Notes: generated from the letters alone by a model not told the origin. Positions 1 to 8,883 are shown, numbered from the stretch's first letter. The stretch: DNA of 34,216 nucleotides from Candidatus Desulfosporosinus nitrosoreducens (GCF_030954495.1 NZ_JAVHUW010000017.1:1-34216); one strand, 5' to 3'. Numbers and translations: made by a program.

Positions 1-41
1 CGTTATTACATATAAGAAGGCATGTGAACTCGACAGCTTTA
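1..41. repeat. 41-bp terminal direct repeat (circle join), left copy
   Basis: The first 41 bases are identical to bases 34176-34216. Reading from the right end into the left end keeps an aldo/keto reductase reading frame open, so the repeat looks like one site seen twice, as in a circular contig. The unique length would be 34,175 bp. Confidence 0.9.
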
Positions 42-814
42 GTTTTGGAATCACTAAAAAGAAAGAGGGTAAGATCAAGAACTTTGGTATGTCTTTCCAT
101 GATACACCGGAATTACTGGACGAAATTTTAACGGCTCACCCAGAATTAGATTTTGTGCAGCTGCAGATAAATTATATTGACTGGGAAAACTCAAGCATTC
201 AGTCGGGAAGGTGCTATGAGGTGGCCAGAAAACATCACAAACCGATTATAGTTATGGAACCCTGTAAAGGAGGTACTCTTGCTCTAGTACCGGAAAAAGC
301 GGAAAGGTTAATGAAAGAATATAATCCGCAAGCATCCACCCCATCCTGGGCAATCCGCTTTGCAGCCAGTCAGGAAGGAGTCTTCATGGTTCTTAGCGGC
401 ATGAACACAATAGAACAGCTGCTGGATAATACTTCCTATATGGCGGACTTCAAACCTTTGCAGGAAGAAGAGGGGAGGATTATCAAGCAGGTAACCGAAA
501 TTATCAATGAAAGTACGGCAATTCCCTGTACAACCTGCCGATATTGCGAAAAGGGCTGTCCGCAACAGATTGCCATAGCGGATTATTTTGCTTTATATAA
601 CAGTGCCAAACGCGCAACAACGACTAATTTTTCAAGTCAGTTTGTCTACTATATAAACCTTGCGGCCAATAATCATGGCAAGGCGAGTGATTGTATCGAA
701 TGTAAGGAATGTGAAAAAGCCTGTCCTCAGCATTTGAAGATAACAGAACATTTAAAAGATGTATCAGCTATGTTTGATGTCACACACCAGTTTTCCGCCA
801 AAAAGGAAAAATAG
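1..814 (+). CDS. Aldo/keto reductase with C-terminal 2x[4Fe-4S] domain, 3' part
   Basis: This is the C-terminal part of an NAD(P)H-type aldo/keto reductase of the ferredoxin-containing subfamily. The 5' part is at 33841-34175; base 1 is the last base of a Gly codon. Joined, the gene has 335 + 814 = 1149 bp, giving 382 aa, about the usual length for this subfamily. The end of the TIM barrel is followed by two cysteine clusters, CTTCRYCEKGCP and CIECKECEKACP, each able to bind one [4Fe-4S] cluster. A cytoplasmic oxidoreductase is expected; the substrate is unknown. The broken MerR gene just downstream and the matching MerR-type promoters at 33694 and 877 suggest the pair was once a regulator-target unit. 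Confidence 0.88.
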   Translation, partial: VITYKKACELDSFSFGITKKKEGKIKNFGMSFHDTPELLDEILTAHPELDFVQLQINYIDWENSSIQSGRCYEVARKHHKPIIVMEPCKGGTLALVPEKAERLMKEYNPQASTPSWAIRFAASQEGVFMVLSGMNTIEQLLDNTSYMADFKPLQEEEGRIIKQVTEIINESTAIPCTTCRYCEKGCPQQIAIADYFALYNSAKRATTTNFSSQFVYYINLAANNHGKASDCIECKECEKACPQHLKITEHLKDVSAMFDVTHQFSAKKEK

Positions 815-876
815 AATTAAGCTGAAAATGACTTTGAGACTTTAAGAGACTTTACAGAGACTTTGAGAATAATTAC

Positions 877-907
877 TTGACCTAGAGTTAACTCTAGGTG
901 ATATGCT
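877..907 (+). promoter_or_regulatory. MerR-type promoter/operator (19-bp spacer)
   Basis: TTGACC (877-882) and TATGCT (902-907) are separated by 19 bp, the long spacer typical of MerR-activated promoters. The spacer contains the perfect 18-bp palindrome CCTAGAGTTAACTCTAGG (881-898). It drives the merR remnant at 932. A weaker version of the palindrome lies in the promoter of the aldo/keto reductase at 33694. Confidence 0.8.
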
Positions 908-931
908 TGTAAAGCGAAGAGGTAATCATAT

Positions 932-1069
932 ATGACCATTGCGGAAATAAATGAAAAATACGATCTTACTCAGGATACACTTCGCTATTAGGAACGCATC
1001 GGCTTGAATTATAAAATTGAGAGTTATGAACAATCGGTGGTTAAAAAAGAAAAAGAGCTAAAAGATCGG
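932..1069 (+). pseudogene. MerR-family regulator, pseudogene (nonsense mutation and internal deletion)
   Basis: ATG at 932 follows the SD-like gaagaggt. The product starts like a MerR protein (MTIAEINEKYDLTQDTLRY) but codon 20 is TAG (989-991) where the family has the second Tyr of the RYYERIGL motif. After the stop the frame continues ERIGL and then jumps straight to NYKIESYEQSVVKKEKEL, the C-terminal dimerisation coiled coil. About 80 codons covering most of the winged helix and linker are therefore missing in frame. The protein cannot bind DNA normally. Intact operators at 877 and 33694 indicate what it once controlled. Confidence 0.8.
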
Positions 1070-1254
1070 AAGAATAGGGTTATGCTCAAAAAAGTTGGTG
1101 TTTTCCCGCCAGTCCGGGAAAAGACAGAAATTCTGATCTGCTTTGCGGCCAATTTATGCTTGAACTGGCAGCTTCCACTGGTTTTTCTGCGGAGGAATAG
1201 CGCGGGTACCATGAGTAATGATTCAACGTTTAACATGTGAGAGGGGAAAAGAGA

Positions 1255-2358
1255 GTGTCCAGCAAAGTATATTTTGTAAATCTGCGGGCGAGATCAGACA
1301 AGAGCAATAAAATCAGCAAAATCAGAACCTTATTTGAGCGTGCGGGTTTTAATGAGCTGATTCAAAAAGGTGACCTTACAGCGATTAAATTGCATTTCGG
1401 TGAACGCGGCAGTGATGGCTTTATTAGTCCTCTTTTTGTGCGCCAAGTGGTGGATAAAGTTAAGGAAAAGGGCGCTAAACCTTTTCTAACCGATACTAAT
1501 ACGCTCTACGGCGGAAGCCGGCATAATTCGGTTGATCATTTACTGACTGCCTTAGAGCACGGTTTTGATTATACGGTTACAGGTGCTCCGCTTATCATCG
1601 CTGACGGATTGCGCAGTGACAACATTACTGAAATAGAGATTAATAAAAAACATTTTAAGAAAGTAAAGCTGGCTAAAGATATTGTTAATGCTGACAGCGT
1701 CATTGTATTAACTCACTTTAAGGGGCATGAGATGGGGGGCTATGGCGGGGCCATAAAAAATCTTGCCATGGGTGGTGCACCGGCAGTTGGCAAAAAAGAG
1801 CAGCATGGTACTAAGATTATAGTCGATCAAGATAAATGTATTGGCTGTGGTGAATGCAGCGAAGTTTGTCCCGAACAGGCCATGACTGTGAATGAGAAAG
1901 CCCAAGTTGACTTGGATAAATGTATCGGTTGTGGCGAGTGTCTAACCGTTTGCCCGGTCAAGGCCAACGGGATCGACTGGCAGACAGACTTGGAAGCTTT
2001 TCTTGAACGGATGGCTGAATATGGATATGGTTTTGCTAAAGCACATGAAAAACGCATCGGTTATATAAACTTTCTCATAAATATCACGCCTGATTGTGAT
2101 TGCGCAACCTGGAGTGATGCGCCTATTGTTCCCGATATTGGTTTTTTAGCCTCCACTGATCCTGTAGCTCTTGACCAGGCCAGCTATGATCTGGTTAATA
2201 AGCAGCTGGGATTTACAGACTCGCACCTTTCTTGCAATCATGAATCCGGTGCGGATAAGTTCCAGGGTCTGCGCTCCTATATAGACGGCACTATCCAAAT
2301 GCGTCATGGCGAAGAAATCGGGATGGGCAGCCGGGATTATGAATTAATCGTCCTGTAA
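1255..2358 (+). CDS. DUF362 domain protein with two [4Fe-4S] ferredoxin motifs
   Basis: The 367-aa protein belongs to the DUF362 family of ferredoxin-like proteins of unknown reaction, common in anaerobes. Two classic clusters, CIGCGECSEVCP and CIGCGECLTVCP, lie near residues 195-235 and should carry two [4Fe-4S] clusters, suggesting a role in electron transfer or Fe-S-dependent chemistry. The conserved N-terminal core (KLHFGERGSDGF, LTDTNTLYGGSRHN, THFKGHEMGGYGGAIKN) is complete. GTG 1255 is chosen because GAGGGGAA lies about 7 nt upstream and MSSKVYF is a family-like start; GTG 1237 in the same frame is possible. No membrane segments. Monocistronic, ended by a strong hairpin. Confidence 0.88.
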   Translation: MSSKVYFVNLRARSDKSNKISKIRTLFERAGFNELIQKGDLTAIKLHFGERGSDGFISPLFVRQVVDKVKEKGAKPFLTDTNTLYGGSRHNSVDHLLTALEHGFDYTVTGAPLIIADGLRSDNITEIEINKKHFKKVKLAKDIVNADSVIVLTHFKGHEMGGYGGAIKNLAMGGAPAVGKKEQHGTKIIVDQDKCIGCGECSEVCPEQAMTVNEKAQVDLDKCIGCGECLTVCPVKANGIDWQTDLEAFLERMAEYGYGFAKAHEKRIGYINFLINITPDCDCATWSDAPIVPDIGFLASTDPVALDQASYDLVNKQLGFTDSHLSCNHESGADKFQGLRSYIDGTIQMRHGEEIGMGSRDYELIVL

Positions 2359-2411
2359 GTTTGTTCTCAATTCTAAACCAGATAGTGTGACTGAATAAAG
2401 ACTATGATTTA

Positions 2412-2453
2412 AGCCGGCTGGGGTGAGATATATTCACCCCGGCCGGCTATTTT
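2412..2453 (+). terminator. Rho-independent terminator
   Basis: A 15-bp stem (2412-2426 with 2434-2448, one G-T pair) is followed by ATTTTT. It closes the DUF362 transcript. Confidence 0.85.
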
Positions 2454-2480
2454 TACTATACACAATAACCAGGAAAGCTA

Positions 2481-2511
2481 TTGACTATATAGTAACTATA
2501 TAGATTATACT
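2481..2511 (+). promoter_or_regulatory. Promoter with 19-bp palindromic MerR-type operator for purine operon
   Basis: TTGACT (2481-2486) and TATACT (2506-2511) are 19 bp apart. The palindrome CTATATAGTAACTATATAG (2485-2503) is symmetrical around one central base and fills the spacer. This is the geometry of a MerR-activated promoter. The MerR/GyrI-like gene at 8884, last in the same operon, is the obvious candidate regulator. Confidence 0.72.
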
Positions 2512-2559
2512 CAAATCAATAAAAATAATTAACTTGAATTACTGAAGAGGAATGGTGCT

Positions 2560-3954
2560 ATGGAAAGAACAATTCTCATTCGCAATGCCAAAGCAATTGT
2601 GACCTGTGACGCCCAAGATCATGTCTATTATGGCGCGGATATGCTGGTTAATGGCCCGAAAATAGTGAAAATCGGGGCAAAGCTGACGGACAAATATGAT
2701 GAAGTAATTGATGCCACGGATAAGTTCATATATCCTGGATTAGTCAATACACACCACCATTTTTTTCAGACCTTTGTCCGCAATCTGAAGACCATAGACT
2801 ATCCCAACATGACAGTTCCTGAATGGCTGGACAAAATCTATCGCATCTTTCAGGTTATCAATGACGAGGTCATATATTATTCCTCACTGACCGCGCTGGG
2901 AGATCTCATCAAACATGGCTGCACCTGCGCCTTTGATCTTCAGTACTGTTTTACCAAGGCTACGGGCAAAGCAGCGGTGGACCGTCAGATGGAAGCTGCC
3001 AAACTGCTGGGTATCCGCTATCACGCGGGCCGGGGCACTAATACGCTGCCGCTCTCGGAGGGGAGCACGATACCGGATAATATGCTGGAAACAACCGATG
3101 AATATCTTGAGGACTGCGACCGGCTTATTAAGCTTTATCACGATCCGACACCGTATGCGATGGCCCGGATTGTGATGGCGCCTTGTCAGCCTATTAATTG
3201 TTATAAAGAGACATTTAGCGAAACGGTTAAATTTGCCCGTGAAAAAGGTGTGCGTATGCACACGCATCTCGGTGAAGGGGAAAATCAAATCATGGTTGAC
3301 CGCTGGGGTAAGCGTACCTTGGACTGGTGCTCCGATCTAGGCTTTATCGGGGATGATGTCTGGATTGCTCACGCCTGGGAACTGCTGCCGGAAGAGTATG
3401 TTACGCTTGGCAAGGCCGGAACCGGAATCTCCCACTGTCCCGCGCCGGCAATATTGGCGGGCATGCCTATTTTAAATATGAAAGAACTGCAGCGCAACGG
3501 CTTGCTTGTATCGCTCGGCTGTGATGGTTCAGCGACAAACGACAGTTCCAATCTCTTGGATTCTATGCGTATGGCCTGGATGATGCAGGCTTTTTACAGC
3601 AAGGAGCGCGGCGGATGCATCACCCCCTATGAGATGCTGAAGATCGCAACGGCCAACGGTGCGCAGACTCTTGGCAGAAATGATCTCGGCTCACTGGAGC
3701 CGGAAAAGGGCGCCGACCTGTTTATGATCGACGCCGGGAAACTTGAACTGACGGGTACACTGCACGATCCCAAGAATCTGTTAACACGCACAGGAGTAAC
3801 CGGCTATGTTGATCTGACAATGATAAACGGCAAGGTGGTTTTTCAGGACGGCATCCTGCAGAATGTTGATGAGCGCAAACTGGCCCGCGAGGGCGAGGAG
3901 GTCTGCACCCGCGTGTTAAGAGAACCATGTGAGGCATTCCATAATCTCGATTGA
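2560..3954 (+). CDS. Amidohydrolase, 8-oxoguanine deaminase / chlorohydrolase-like
   Basis: The 464-aa protein is a metal-dependent amidohydrolase of the guanine-deaminase/AtzB-like branch. Visible metal ligands are H65 and H67 (NTHHHFF), H236 (HTHLGEGE) with E239, H271 (WIAHAW) and D322 (GCDGSATNDSSN). The GxDGSAxNDSSN motif is typical of 8-oxoguanine and related purine or pterin deaminases. It probably removes an amino group from a heterocycle in the cytoplasm. It is first in an operon with a nucleoside-type importer, which supports a purine-derived substrate. SD AGAGG lies upstream of ATG 2560. Alternatives are isoxanthopterin deaminase or an SsnA-like enzyme; the exact substrate cannot be read from sequence. 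Confidence 0.85.
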   Translation: MERTILIRNAKAIVTCDAQDHVYYGADMLVNGPKIVKIGAKLTDKYDEVIDATDKFIYPGLVNTHHHFFQTFVRNLKTIDYPNMTVPEWLDKIYRIFQVINDEVIYYSSLTALGDLIKHGCTCAFDLQYCFTKATGKAAVDRQMEAAKLLGIRYHAGRGTNTLPLSEGSTIPDNMLETTDEYLEDCDRLIKLYHDPTPYAMARIVMAPCQPINCYKETFSETVKFAREKGVRMHTHLGEGENQIMVDRWGKRTLDWCSDLGFIGDDVWIAHAWELLPEEYVTLGKAGTGISHCPAPAILAGMPILNMKELQRNGLLVSLGCDGSATNDSSNLLDSMRMAWMMQAFYSKERGGCITPYEMLKIATANGAQTLGRNDLGSLEPEKGADLFMIDAGKLELTGTLHDPKNLLTRTGVTGYVDLTMINGKVVFQDGILQNVDERKLAREGEEVCTRVLREPCEAFHNLD

Positions 3955-4018
3955 ACAAATGGCATTGACTGATTCTCGCTTCTGTCCGGTAAAATTATAC
4001 TTAAAAGGAGTGTATTCA

Positions 4019-5047
4019 ATGAAAAAGTTAGTTGCATTGTTCTCCTGTTTAGCTCTGGTGCTATTCTTGTTAGCGGGCTGTGGTTCAGCTGCGACGTCCG
4101 GCACGGGCGCGTCAGCTTCCGCAGACGGGAATAAGACAGCCCCCTCCTCCGCCAAGCTGAAAGTTGCCCTCTGCCTTTCCGGAGCAGTAAACGATCAAGG
4201 CTGGAATCAAAGCGCCTATGAGGGCGCCAAGAAGGCCTGCCAAAAGTACGGCTACACTTTGTCCTATACCGAGAACCTGGGAACCGCCGATATTAAAGCC
4301 GCTTTTAACGACTATGCCTCCTCCGGCTATAATGTTATCATAGGCCACGGCTTTGAATTTGGCGATCCTGCGCTGGAAGTCGCCAAGAATTATCCCAATG
4401 TAAAATTCATCTGCACTGAGTCCAATGCCAAAGCCGACAATGTCGCCTCTTATGTCATGGCCTGTGAGCAGACAGCCTATGTGGAAGGCATCATTGCCGC
4501 CGGCATGACTAAATCCAATAAGATCGGCGCCATAGGCCCGATTCAGGGAGACTCACTGGTCAAGATCATCAACGGCTATGAAGACGGAGCAAAGTCTGTC
4601 AACCCCAATATAAAGGTTGAGACTTCCTGGACGAATTCCTATACGGATACCCAGTTAGCCCAGGAAGCGGCGAACTCCATGATCCAGGACGGTGTCGATG
4701 TCCTCAAACACTGCGCCAACGCTTGCGGAAACGGTGCCATAACGGCTGCGGTCAAGGCGAATATCTGGTGCCAGGGCGACTCTTATGATCAAAGCCCGCT
4801 GGCTCCGAAGAATATCCTGGACTCCGCTTTGTACAATGTTGATGTCGTTATTGATACTGCCTTAAAAACGGTCGTGAACGGCACATTCAAGGGAGACGTT
4901 TATAACCTCGGCATGAAAGACGGAGCCGTTGAAGTGCTTCTCTCCAATAATCTGCCTGATAATGTTAAGTCAACAGCACAGAAAGCAATCGATAACATTA
5001 AATCCGGCACTCTGGTTGTTCAGCGCGATTACACTGTCCGCAAATAA
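4019..5047 (+). CDS. BMP-family nucleoside-binding lipoprotein (PnrA-like)
   Basis: A 342-aa basic-membrane-protein family solute-binding lipoprotein. The signal peptide ends in the lipobox LLAGC, so the mature N-terminus is Cys26, anchored to the outer face of the membrane. The body has BMP landmarks: GAVNDQGWNQSAYEG near the start, then GHGFEFGDPALEVAKNYP and VEGIIAAGM. Family members bind purine nucleosides or related compounds. ATG 4019 follows AAAGGAG; an upstream in-frame ATG at 3929 lies inside the previous gene and is rejected. Downstream lie the ATPase and permeases of the same importer, separated by a strong hairpin. Confidence 0.92.
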   Translation: MKKLVALFSCLALVLFLLAGCGSAATSGTGASASADGNKTAPSSAKLKVALCLSGAVNDQGWNQSAYEGAKKACQKYGYTLSYTENLGTADIKAAFNDYASSGYNVIIGHGFEFGDPALEVAKNYPNVKFICTESNAKADNVASYVMACEQTAYVEGIIAAGMTKSNKIGAIGPIQGDSLVKIINGYEDGAKSVNPNIKVETSWTNSYTDTQLAQEAANSMIQDGVDVLKHCANACGNGAITAAVKANIWCQGDSYDQSPLAPKNILDSALYNVDVVIDTALKTVVNGTFKGDVYNLGMKDGAVEVLLSNNLPDNVKSTAQKAIDNIKSGTLVVQRDYTVRK

Positions 5048-5060
5048 CCGCCGTCCACGT

Positions 5061-5094
5061 CCAAAAGATAGTATCGAAGGATACTATCTTTTGG
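5061..5094 (+). promoter_or_regulatory. Perfect 15-bp hairpin after the binding-protein gene
   Basis: CCAAAAGATAGTATC (5061-5075) pairs perfectly with 5080-5094 around a GAAG loop. A U-run lies in the 3' arm but not after it, so it may be a partial terminator or an mRNA-stabilising end that lets the binding protein be made in excess over the ATPase and permeases. Confidence 0.7.
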
Positions 5095-5135
5095 AAATCC
5101 TATAATTCCTCAGGCCATCGTTCCAAAGGGGGCTG

Positions 5136-5211
5136 AGCATAGCCCGGAAAATTGCTGGCAATGTAGTTCAGTATGATGATCACTATAATTTCAGAAATAG
5201 TGTACTTTGCT
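5136..5211 (-). pseudogene. Inverted fragment of a nucleoside ABC permease gene
   Basis: Read on the minus strand this stretch encodes AKYTISEIIVIIILNYIASN followed by FPGYA, nearly the same as residues AKYNISEIIVTIMLNYIASN and FLGYA of the permease at 6795-7847 (DNA about 7195-7270). No start or remaining gene body is seen. It is a displaced, inverted remnant of this permease or of a close paralogue lying between the binding protein and the ATPase. Confidence 0.75.
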
Positions 5212-5271
5212 CTGGATTTCCCGCTTGAATGCGAAAGTTTATAGGAAAGCTTAGTGAAGAGGAGAACGCTT

Positions 5272-6798
5272 ATGGCTATCCTTGAATTGAAAAACATATG
5301 TAAAGCCTTTGCCGGCGTGTATGCCAACCAAAATATCAGTCTTTCCGTGGAGAAGGGTGAGATCCACGCTTTACTCGGTGAAAACGGTGCCGGTAAGACA
5401 ACTCTGGTTAACATACTGTTTGGTATCTATAAGGCCGACAGCGGGGAAATCCTCTGGAAAGGCGAGCGGACAAACTTCACATCGCCCAAGGAAGCGATTG
5501 CCGCCGGCATCGGTATGGTGCAGCAGCATTTTTCTCTCGTACCCAAAATGACGGTTCTGGACAATATGATTTTGGGTATGAAGGAAAACGGCTTTATCCT
5601 GGACCGCAAAGCCGTTGAGAAACGGATATCCGATCTGGCGGAAAAATATGGCCTGTCAGTCGCCCCACAGGCCCAAGTAGGTCATCTGTCTGTAGGCGAG
5701 CAGCAGCGCGTCGAGATTCTGAAGGCGCTGTACCGGAATGTGGAACTGCTGATTCTGGATGAGCCGACAGGCGTCCTGACTCCTCAGGAAACGGCACAGT
5801 TCTTCGCTGTCCTGCGCAGTTTGCAAAAGGAAGGCTACGCGATTATCATCATCACTCATAGGATGAGCGAGATTATGGCGATAAGCGATAAGGTTACCAT
5901 ACTCCGTGACGGCAGACAGGTTGCGGATCTTCTTACCGCGGAAACCAACCCCACAGAATTGTCGCGCTATATGATCGGGCGGGAACTGAACGAGCACTAT
6001 GATGTCAGCACGCCGGTAACAAAAGATAACCTGCTCATTATAGAACAGGTGTCCTTGCCCAGGAAACACAAGGGCCATCCGCTCTATGATCTCAGTCTGC
6101 AGGTACATAAAGGGGAAATTCTCGGTATTGCAGGTGTCGAGGGCAATGGACAGAAAGAATTGGCCGAGGTTATCACCGGTATTCAGAAGCCGAGTGCAGG
6201 TAAGATCATTTTGGACGGAGAGAGTATCGGAGAAACTTCCGTTAAGAAGCGTTACGAATCCGGCATAGCTTATATCTCGGAGGACCGGCAAAACGACAGC
6301 CTGATCATGAATATGAGCATTACCGAAAACCTGATGCTGCGCGCTTACTGCCATGAACCGTACTCCCGCTGCAATGTTTTGAACCACAAGGAGATGTTTC
6401 GTCAAGCGAAGCGGAAGATGGAAGAGTACCAGGTCAAAGCCTCCGGCACTTCCGGCGTCAATACGACAGTCAAGCTGATGTCCGGCGGTAATCAGCAGAA
6501 ACTCATCATAGCGCGGGAACTGTCTGAAAAAGTAAAACTGATAGTAGCAAGCCAGCCGACCCGGGGTCTGGACATCGGCGCAACAGAGTTTGTCCGCGCA
6601 ATGCTGGTCAAAGAGCGCAACTGTGGCAAGGGTGTTATCCTGATTTCTGCGGATCTGGAAGAAATTATGGCGCTCAGCGACCGCATAGCGGTTTTATTTG
6701 GAGGAAAAATTGCCGGCATTGTGAACCGCAGCGAGGCAACGATCGATAAGATCGGCCTGCTGATGGGGGGCATGATGGAAAAGGAGAATGTCCAGTGA
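5272..6798 (+). CDS. Nucleoside-type ABC transporter ATP-binding protein (double ABC domain)
   Basis: A 508-aa ATPase with two fused nucleotide-binding domains, as in the BMP/ribose-type importers. Domain 1 has Walker A GENGAGKTT, signature LSVGEQQRVEIL and Walker B LLILDEPTG. Domain 2 has a degenerate Walker A (GVEGNGQKEL), signature LMSGGNQQKLIIARE and Walker B-like LIVASQPTRGLDIGA, the usual asymmetry of this family. It powers uptake through the two permeases that follow. ATG 5272 has AGAGGAGA upstream; an earlier ATG at 5254 lacks this. Its stop overlaps the next start by 4 bp (GTGA), indicating translational coupling. Confidence 0.94.
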   Translation: MAILELKNICKAFAGVYANQNISLSVEKGEIHALLGENGAGKTTLVNILFGIYKADSGEILWKGERTNFTSPKEAIAAGIGMVQQHFSLVPKMTVLDNMILGMKENGFILDRKAVEKRISDLAEKYGLSVAPQAQVGHLSVGEQQRVEILKALYRNVELLILDEPTGVLTPQETAQFFAVLRSLQKEGYAIIIITHRMSEIMAISDKVTILRDGRQVADLLTAETNPTELSRYMIGRELNEHYDVSTPVTKDNLLIIEQVSLPRKHKGHPLYDLSLQVHKGEILGIAGVEGNGQKELAEVITGIQKPSAGKIILDGESIGETSVKKRYESGIAYISEDRQNDSLIMNMSITENLMLRAYCHEPYSRCNVLNHKEMFRQAKRKMEEYQVKASGTSGVNTTVKLMSGGNQQKLIIARELSEKVKLIVASQPTRGLDIGATEFVRAMLVKERNCGKGVILISADLEEIMALSDRIAVLFGGKIAGIVNRSEATIDKIGLLMGGMMEKENVQ

Positions 6799-7847
6799 CA
6801 AGCAAGACAGACCGTATCCAGGCGATAATCGATATCCTTCTGATTTTCGTGCTTACCGTTGTCATAGGCACTGTACTTATTCTTGCCTGCGGAGCGAATC
6901 CTGTTGATGCCTACAGACTGTTTTTGCGCGGAGTTTTTGGGAATTTTTTCGGCTTTGCCGAGATATTTGTCAAGGCTTGCCCCTTGATTCTGACCGGATT
7001 GGGCTGCGCCGTAGCCTTTCAGACCGGATTTTTCAACATCGGAGCCGAGGGACAGTTCTATGTAGGCGCTCTGGCTGCAACCATTGTTTCCCTGAATCTG
7101 CAAGGGGTTCCGGGAATGATCAGCATTATCCTTTCACTGATCGCCGGTTTTATCTGCGGCGGCTTGTGGGCACTGATTGCGGCGATTCTCAAAGCAAAGT
7201 ACAATATTTCTGAAATTATAGTCACTATTATGCTGAACTACATCGCCAGTAATTTTCTGGGCTATGCTGTCAGATCATTTTTAATGGACCCCGCGGGCAA
7301 TGTCCCGCAGTCTGCCAAGATCAGCTCCAACGCGCTGCTGCCGACGATTATTCCCTCGACCGGCTTCCATGCCGGTATCCTCATAGCGATTGCCTGCAGC
7401 GTACTTGTCTGGTACCTGATGAAAAAAACAGCGCTGGGATATGAATTGAAAGCGGTTGGCCTGAACAAGCGCGCGGCGGCCTGTAACGGCATTTCCGTGC
7501 TAAAGAACATTATCCTTTCCGCTTTCCTCAGCGGCGGCCTGGCGGCTCTTGCCGGCGTTATCGAGGTGCTGGCCGTTCAGAAAAAACTGTTGGAAGGGAT
7601 CTCTTCAAACTGCGGCTATACTGCCGTACTGATAGCGCTGATCGCAGCCAACAGTCCAATCGGCGTTTTGGCCGTAGCAATTCTTTACGCGGCCCTGCAG
7701 ATCGGCGCCAATTCAATGCAACGGCAGATGGGCGTTCCCTCCGCTATCGTCAATATCCTCATTGGCGTGGTTGTTGTGCTGATTCTGGGCAAGGAGCTTT
7801 TTCACTTTATGAAGAAGAGAGATTCCAGCCGAAACGAGATAGTATAG
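6795..7847 (+). CDS. Nucleoside-type ABC transporter permease 1
   Basis: A 350-aa permease of the branched-chain/BMP superfamily with about 8-9 hydrophobic segments. Family-typical stretches are GCAVAFQTGFFNIGAEGQFY and KYNISEIIVTIMLNYIASNF. It forms half of the membrane channel with the following permease. GTG start overlapping the ATPase stop by 4 bp. A fragment of this gene or of a relative lies inverted at 5136-5211. Confidence 0.93.
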   Translation: MTSKTDRIQAIIDILLIFVLTVVIGTVLILACGANPVDAYRLFLRGVFGNFFGFAEIFVKACPLILTGLGCAVAFQTGFFNIGAEGQFYVGALAATIVSLNLQGVPGMISIILSLIAGFICGGLWALIAAILKAKYNISEIIVTIMLNYIASNFLGYAVRSFLMDPAGNVPQSAKISSNALLPTIIPSTGFHAGILIAIACSVLVWYLMKKTALGYELKAVGLNKRAAACNGISVLKNIILSAFLSGGLAALAGVIEVLAVQKKLLEGISSNCGYTAVLIALIAANSPIGVLAVAILYAALQIGANSMQRQMGVPSAIVNILIGVVVVLILGKELFHFMKKRDSSRNEIV

Positions 7848-7859
7848 GAGGGACATGAA

Positions 7860-8801
7860 ATGTTAGAGCAGATTTTTACTTTAGGTTTCCTGAGCGCATT
7901 TCTCTCCGCAACCGTCCGTCTCGCGGTACCTTTGATTTACGGCGGACTTGGAGAAACGATATCTGAAAAATCCGGCATCCTTAACATCGGCATCGAAGGC
8001 GTAATGCTCAGCGGAGCATTCTTTTCCTTCGCGGGCGCATGGTATACCGGAAGCCTGCTCCTTGGCTTGCTTTTCGGGATGCTGGGAGGAGTGATGGTCA
8101 GTGCGCTTCATGCCCTGCTGTGCATCAAACTGGCTAAAGATCAGTCGGTCAGTGGGCTGGCCCTGAATATGCTGATGCTTGGTGTAACCAGCTTTCTCTT
8201 CAAGCTGATGTCGCAGGGCCAGAGCTACCAGCAGTTGAAAACCTTCCCGACGATAAAGATTCCGCTGCTTTCCCAGATTCCTCTGCTGGGGGAGGCCTTT
8301 TTCAATCGCGATGTTCTTACCTACAGCGTGTATTTGCTTCTGCTTCTGACCATGATTTTTTATAAAAAAACCAATTTGGGCCTCTCCTTTGCGGCAGTTG
8401 GCGAAAATCCCCACGCCGCGGAGTCAGCCGGTATTCCGGTTCACAAATACCAGTGGATTTCAATGCTCTGCAACGGTATTTTGGGCGGGGTCGGCGGAGC
8501 CTATCTGGTTCTTTCTCAGCTCGGCGTATTTACGGAGAACATGATATCGGGACGCGGTTATATTGCCCTGGCGACAGTGATCCTGGGACGATATACGCCT
8601 TTCGGGATGTTCGGTGCGGCCTTGCTGTTCGGCGCGGCCAACGCTTTGCAGATTCGCCTGCAGACCAGCGGTGTCTCTATTTCGCCCTATCTGCTGGCCT
8701 TGCTGCCCTATGTAGTTACGCTTATTGCCATGCTGTTGGCAATCGGCAAGAACAGCGAGCCCGAATCACTGGGCAAACCCTATATCAAAGGCTCAAGATA
8801 G
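7860..8801 (+). CDS. Nucleoside-type ABC transporter permease 2
   Basis: A 313-aa permease with about 8 hydrophobic segments. The family signature SEKSGILNIGIEGVMLSGAF is near residue 35, and AAVGENPHAAESAGIPV forms the cytoplasmic coupling region. ATG 7860 follows GGAGGGA. It pairs with permease 1 in the same importer. Confidence 0.93.
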   Translation: MLEQIFTLGFLSAFLSATVRLAVPLIYGGLGETISEKSGILNIGIEGVMLSGAFFSFAGAWYTGSLLLGLLFGMLGGVMVSALHALLCIKLAKDQSVSGLALNMLMLGVTSFLFKLMSQGQSYQQLKTFPTIKIPLLSQIPLLGEAFFNRDVLTYSVYLLLLLTMIFYKKTNLGLSFAAVGENPHAAESAGIPVHKYQWISMLCNGILGGVGGAYLVLSQLGVFTENMISGRGYIALATVILGRYTPFGMFGAALLFGAANALQIRLQTSGVSISPYLLALLPYVVTLIAMLLAIGKNSEPESLGKPYIKGSR

Positions 8802-8883
8802 GTTAATATAAGAAGAGAACCGGGATAGTCCTTTTTATGAATTAAGACAGCTTTAGTTTGTCAGGCTTTGTTTGGAGGCAGCC

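Noticed and set aside
5656..6405. 249-aa minus-strand ORF
   Set aside because: Lies entirely inside the well-supported ABC ATPase gene in another frame, with no motif of its own.
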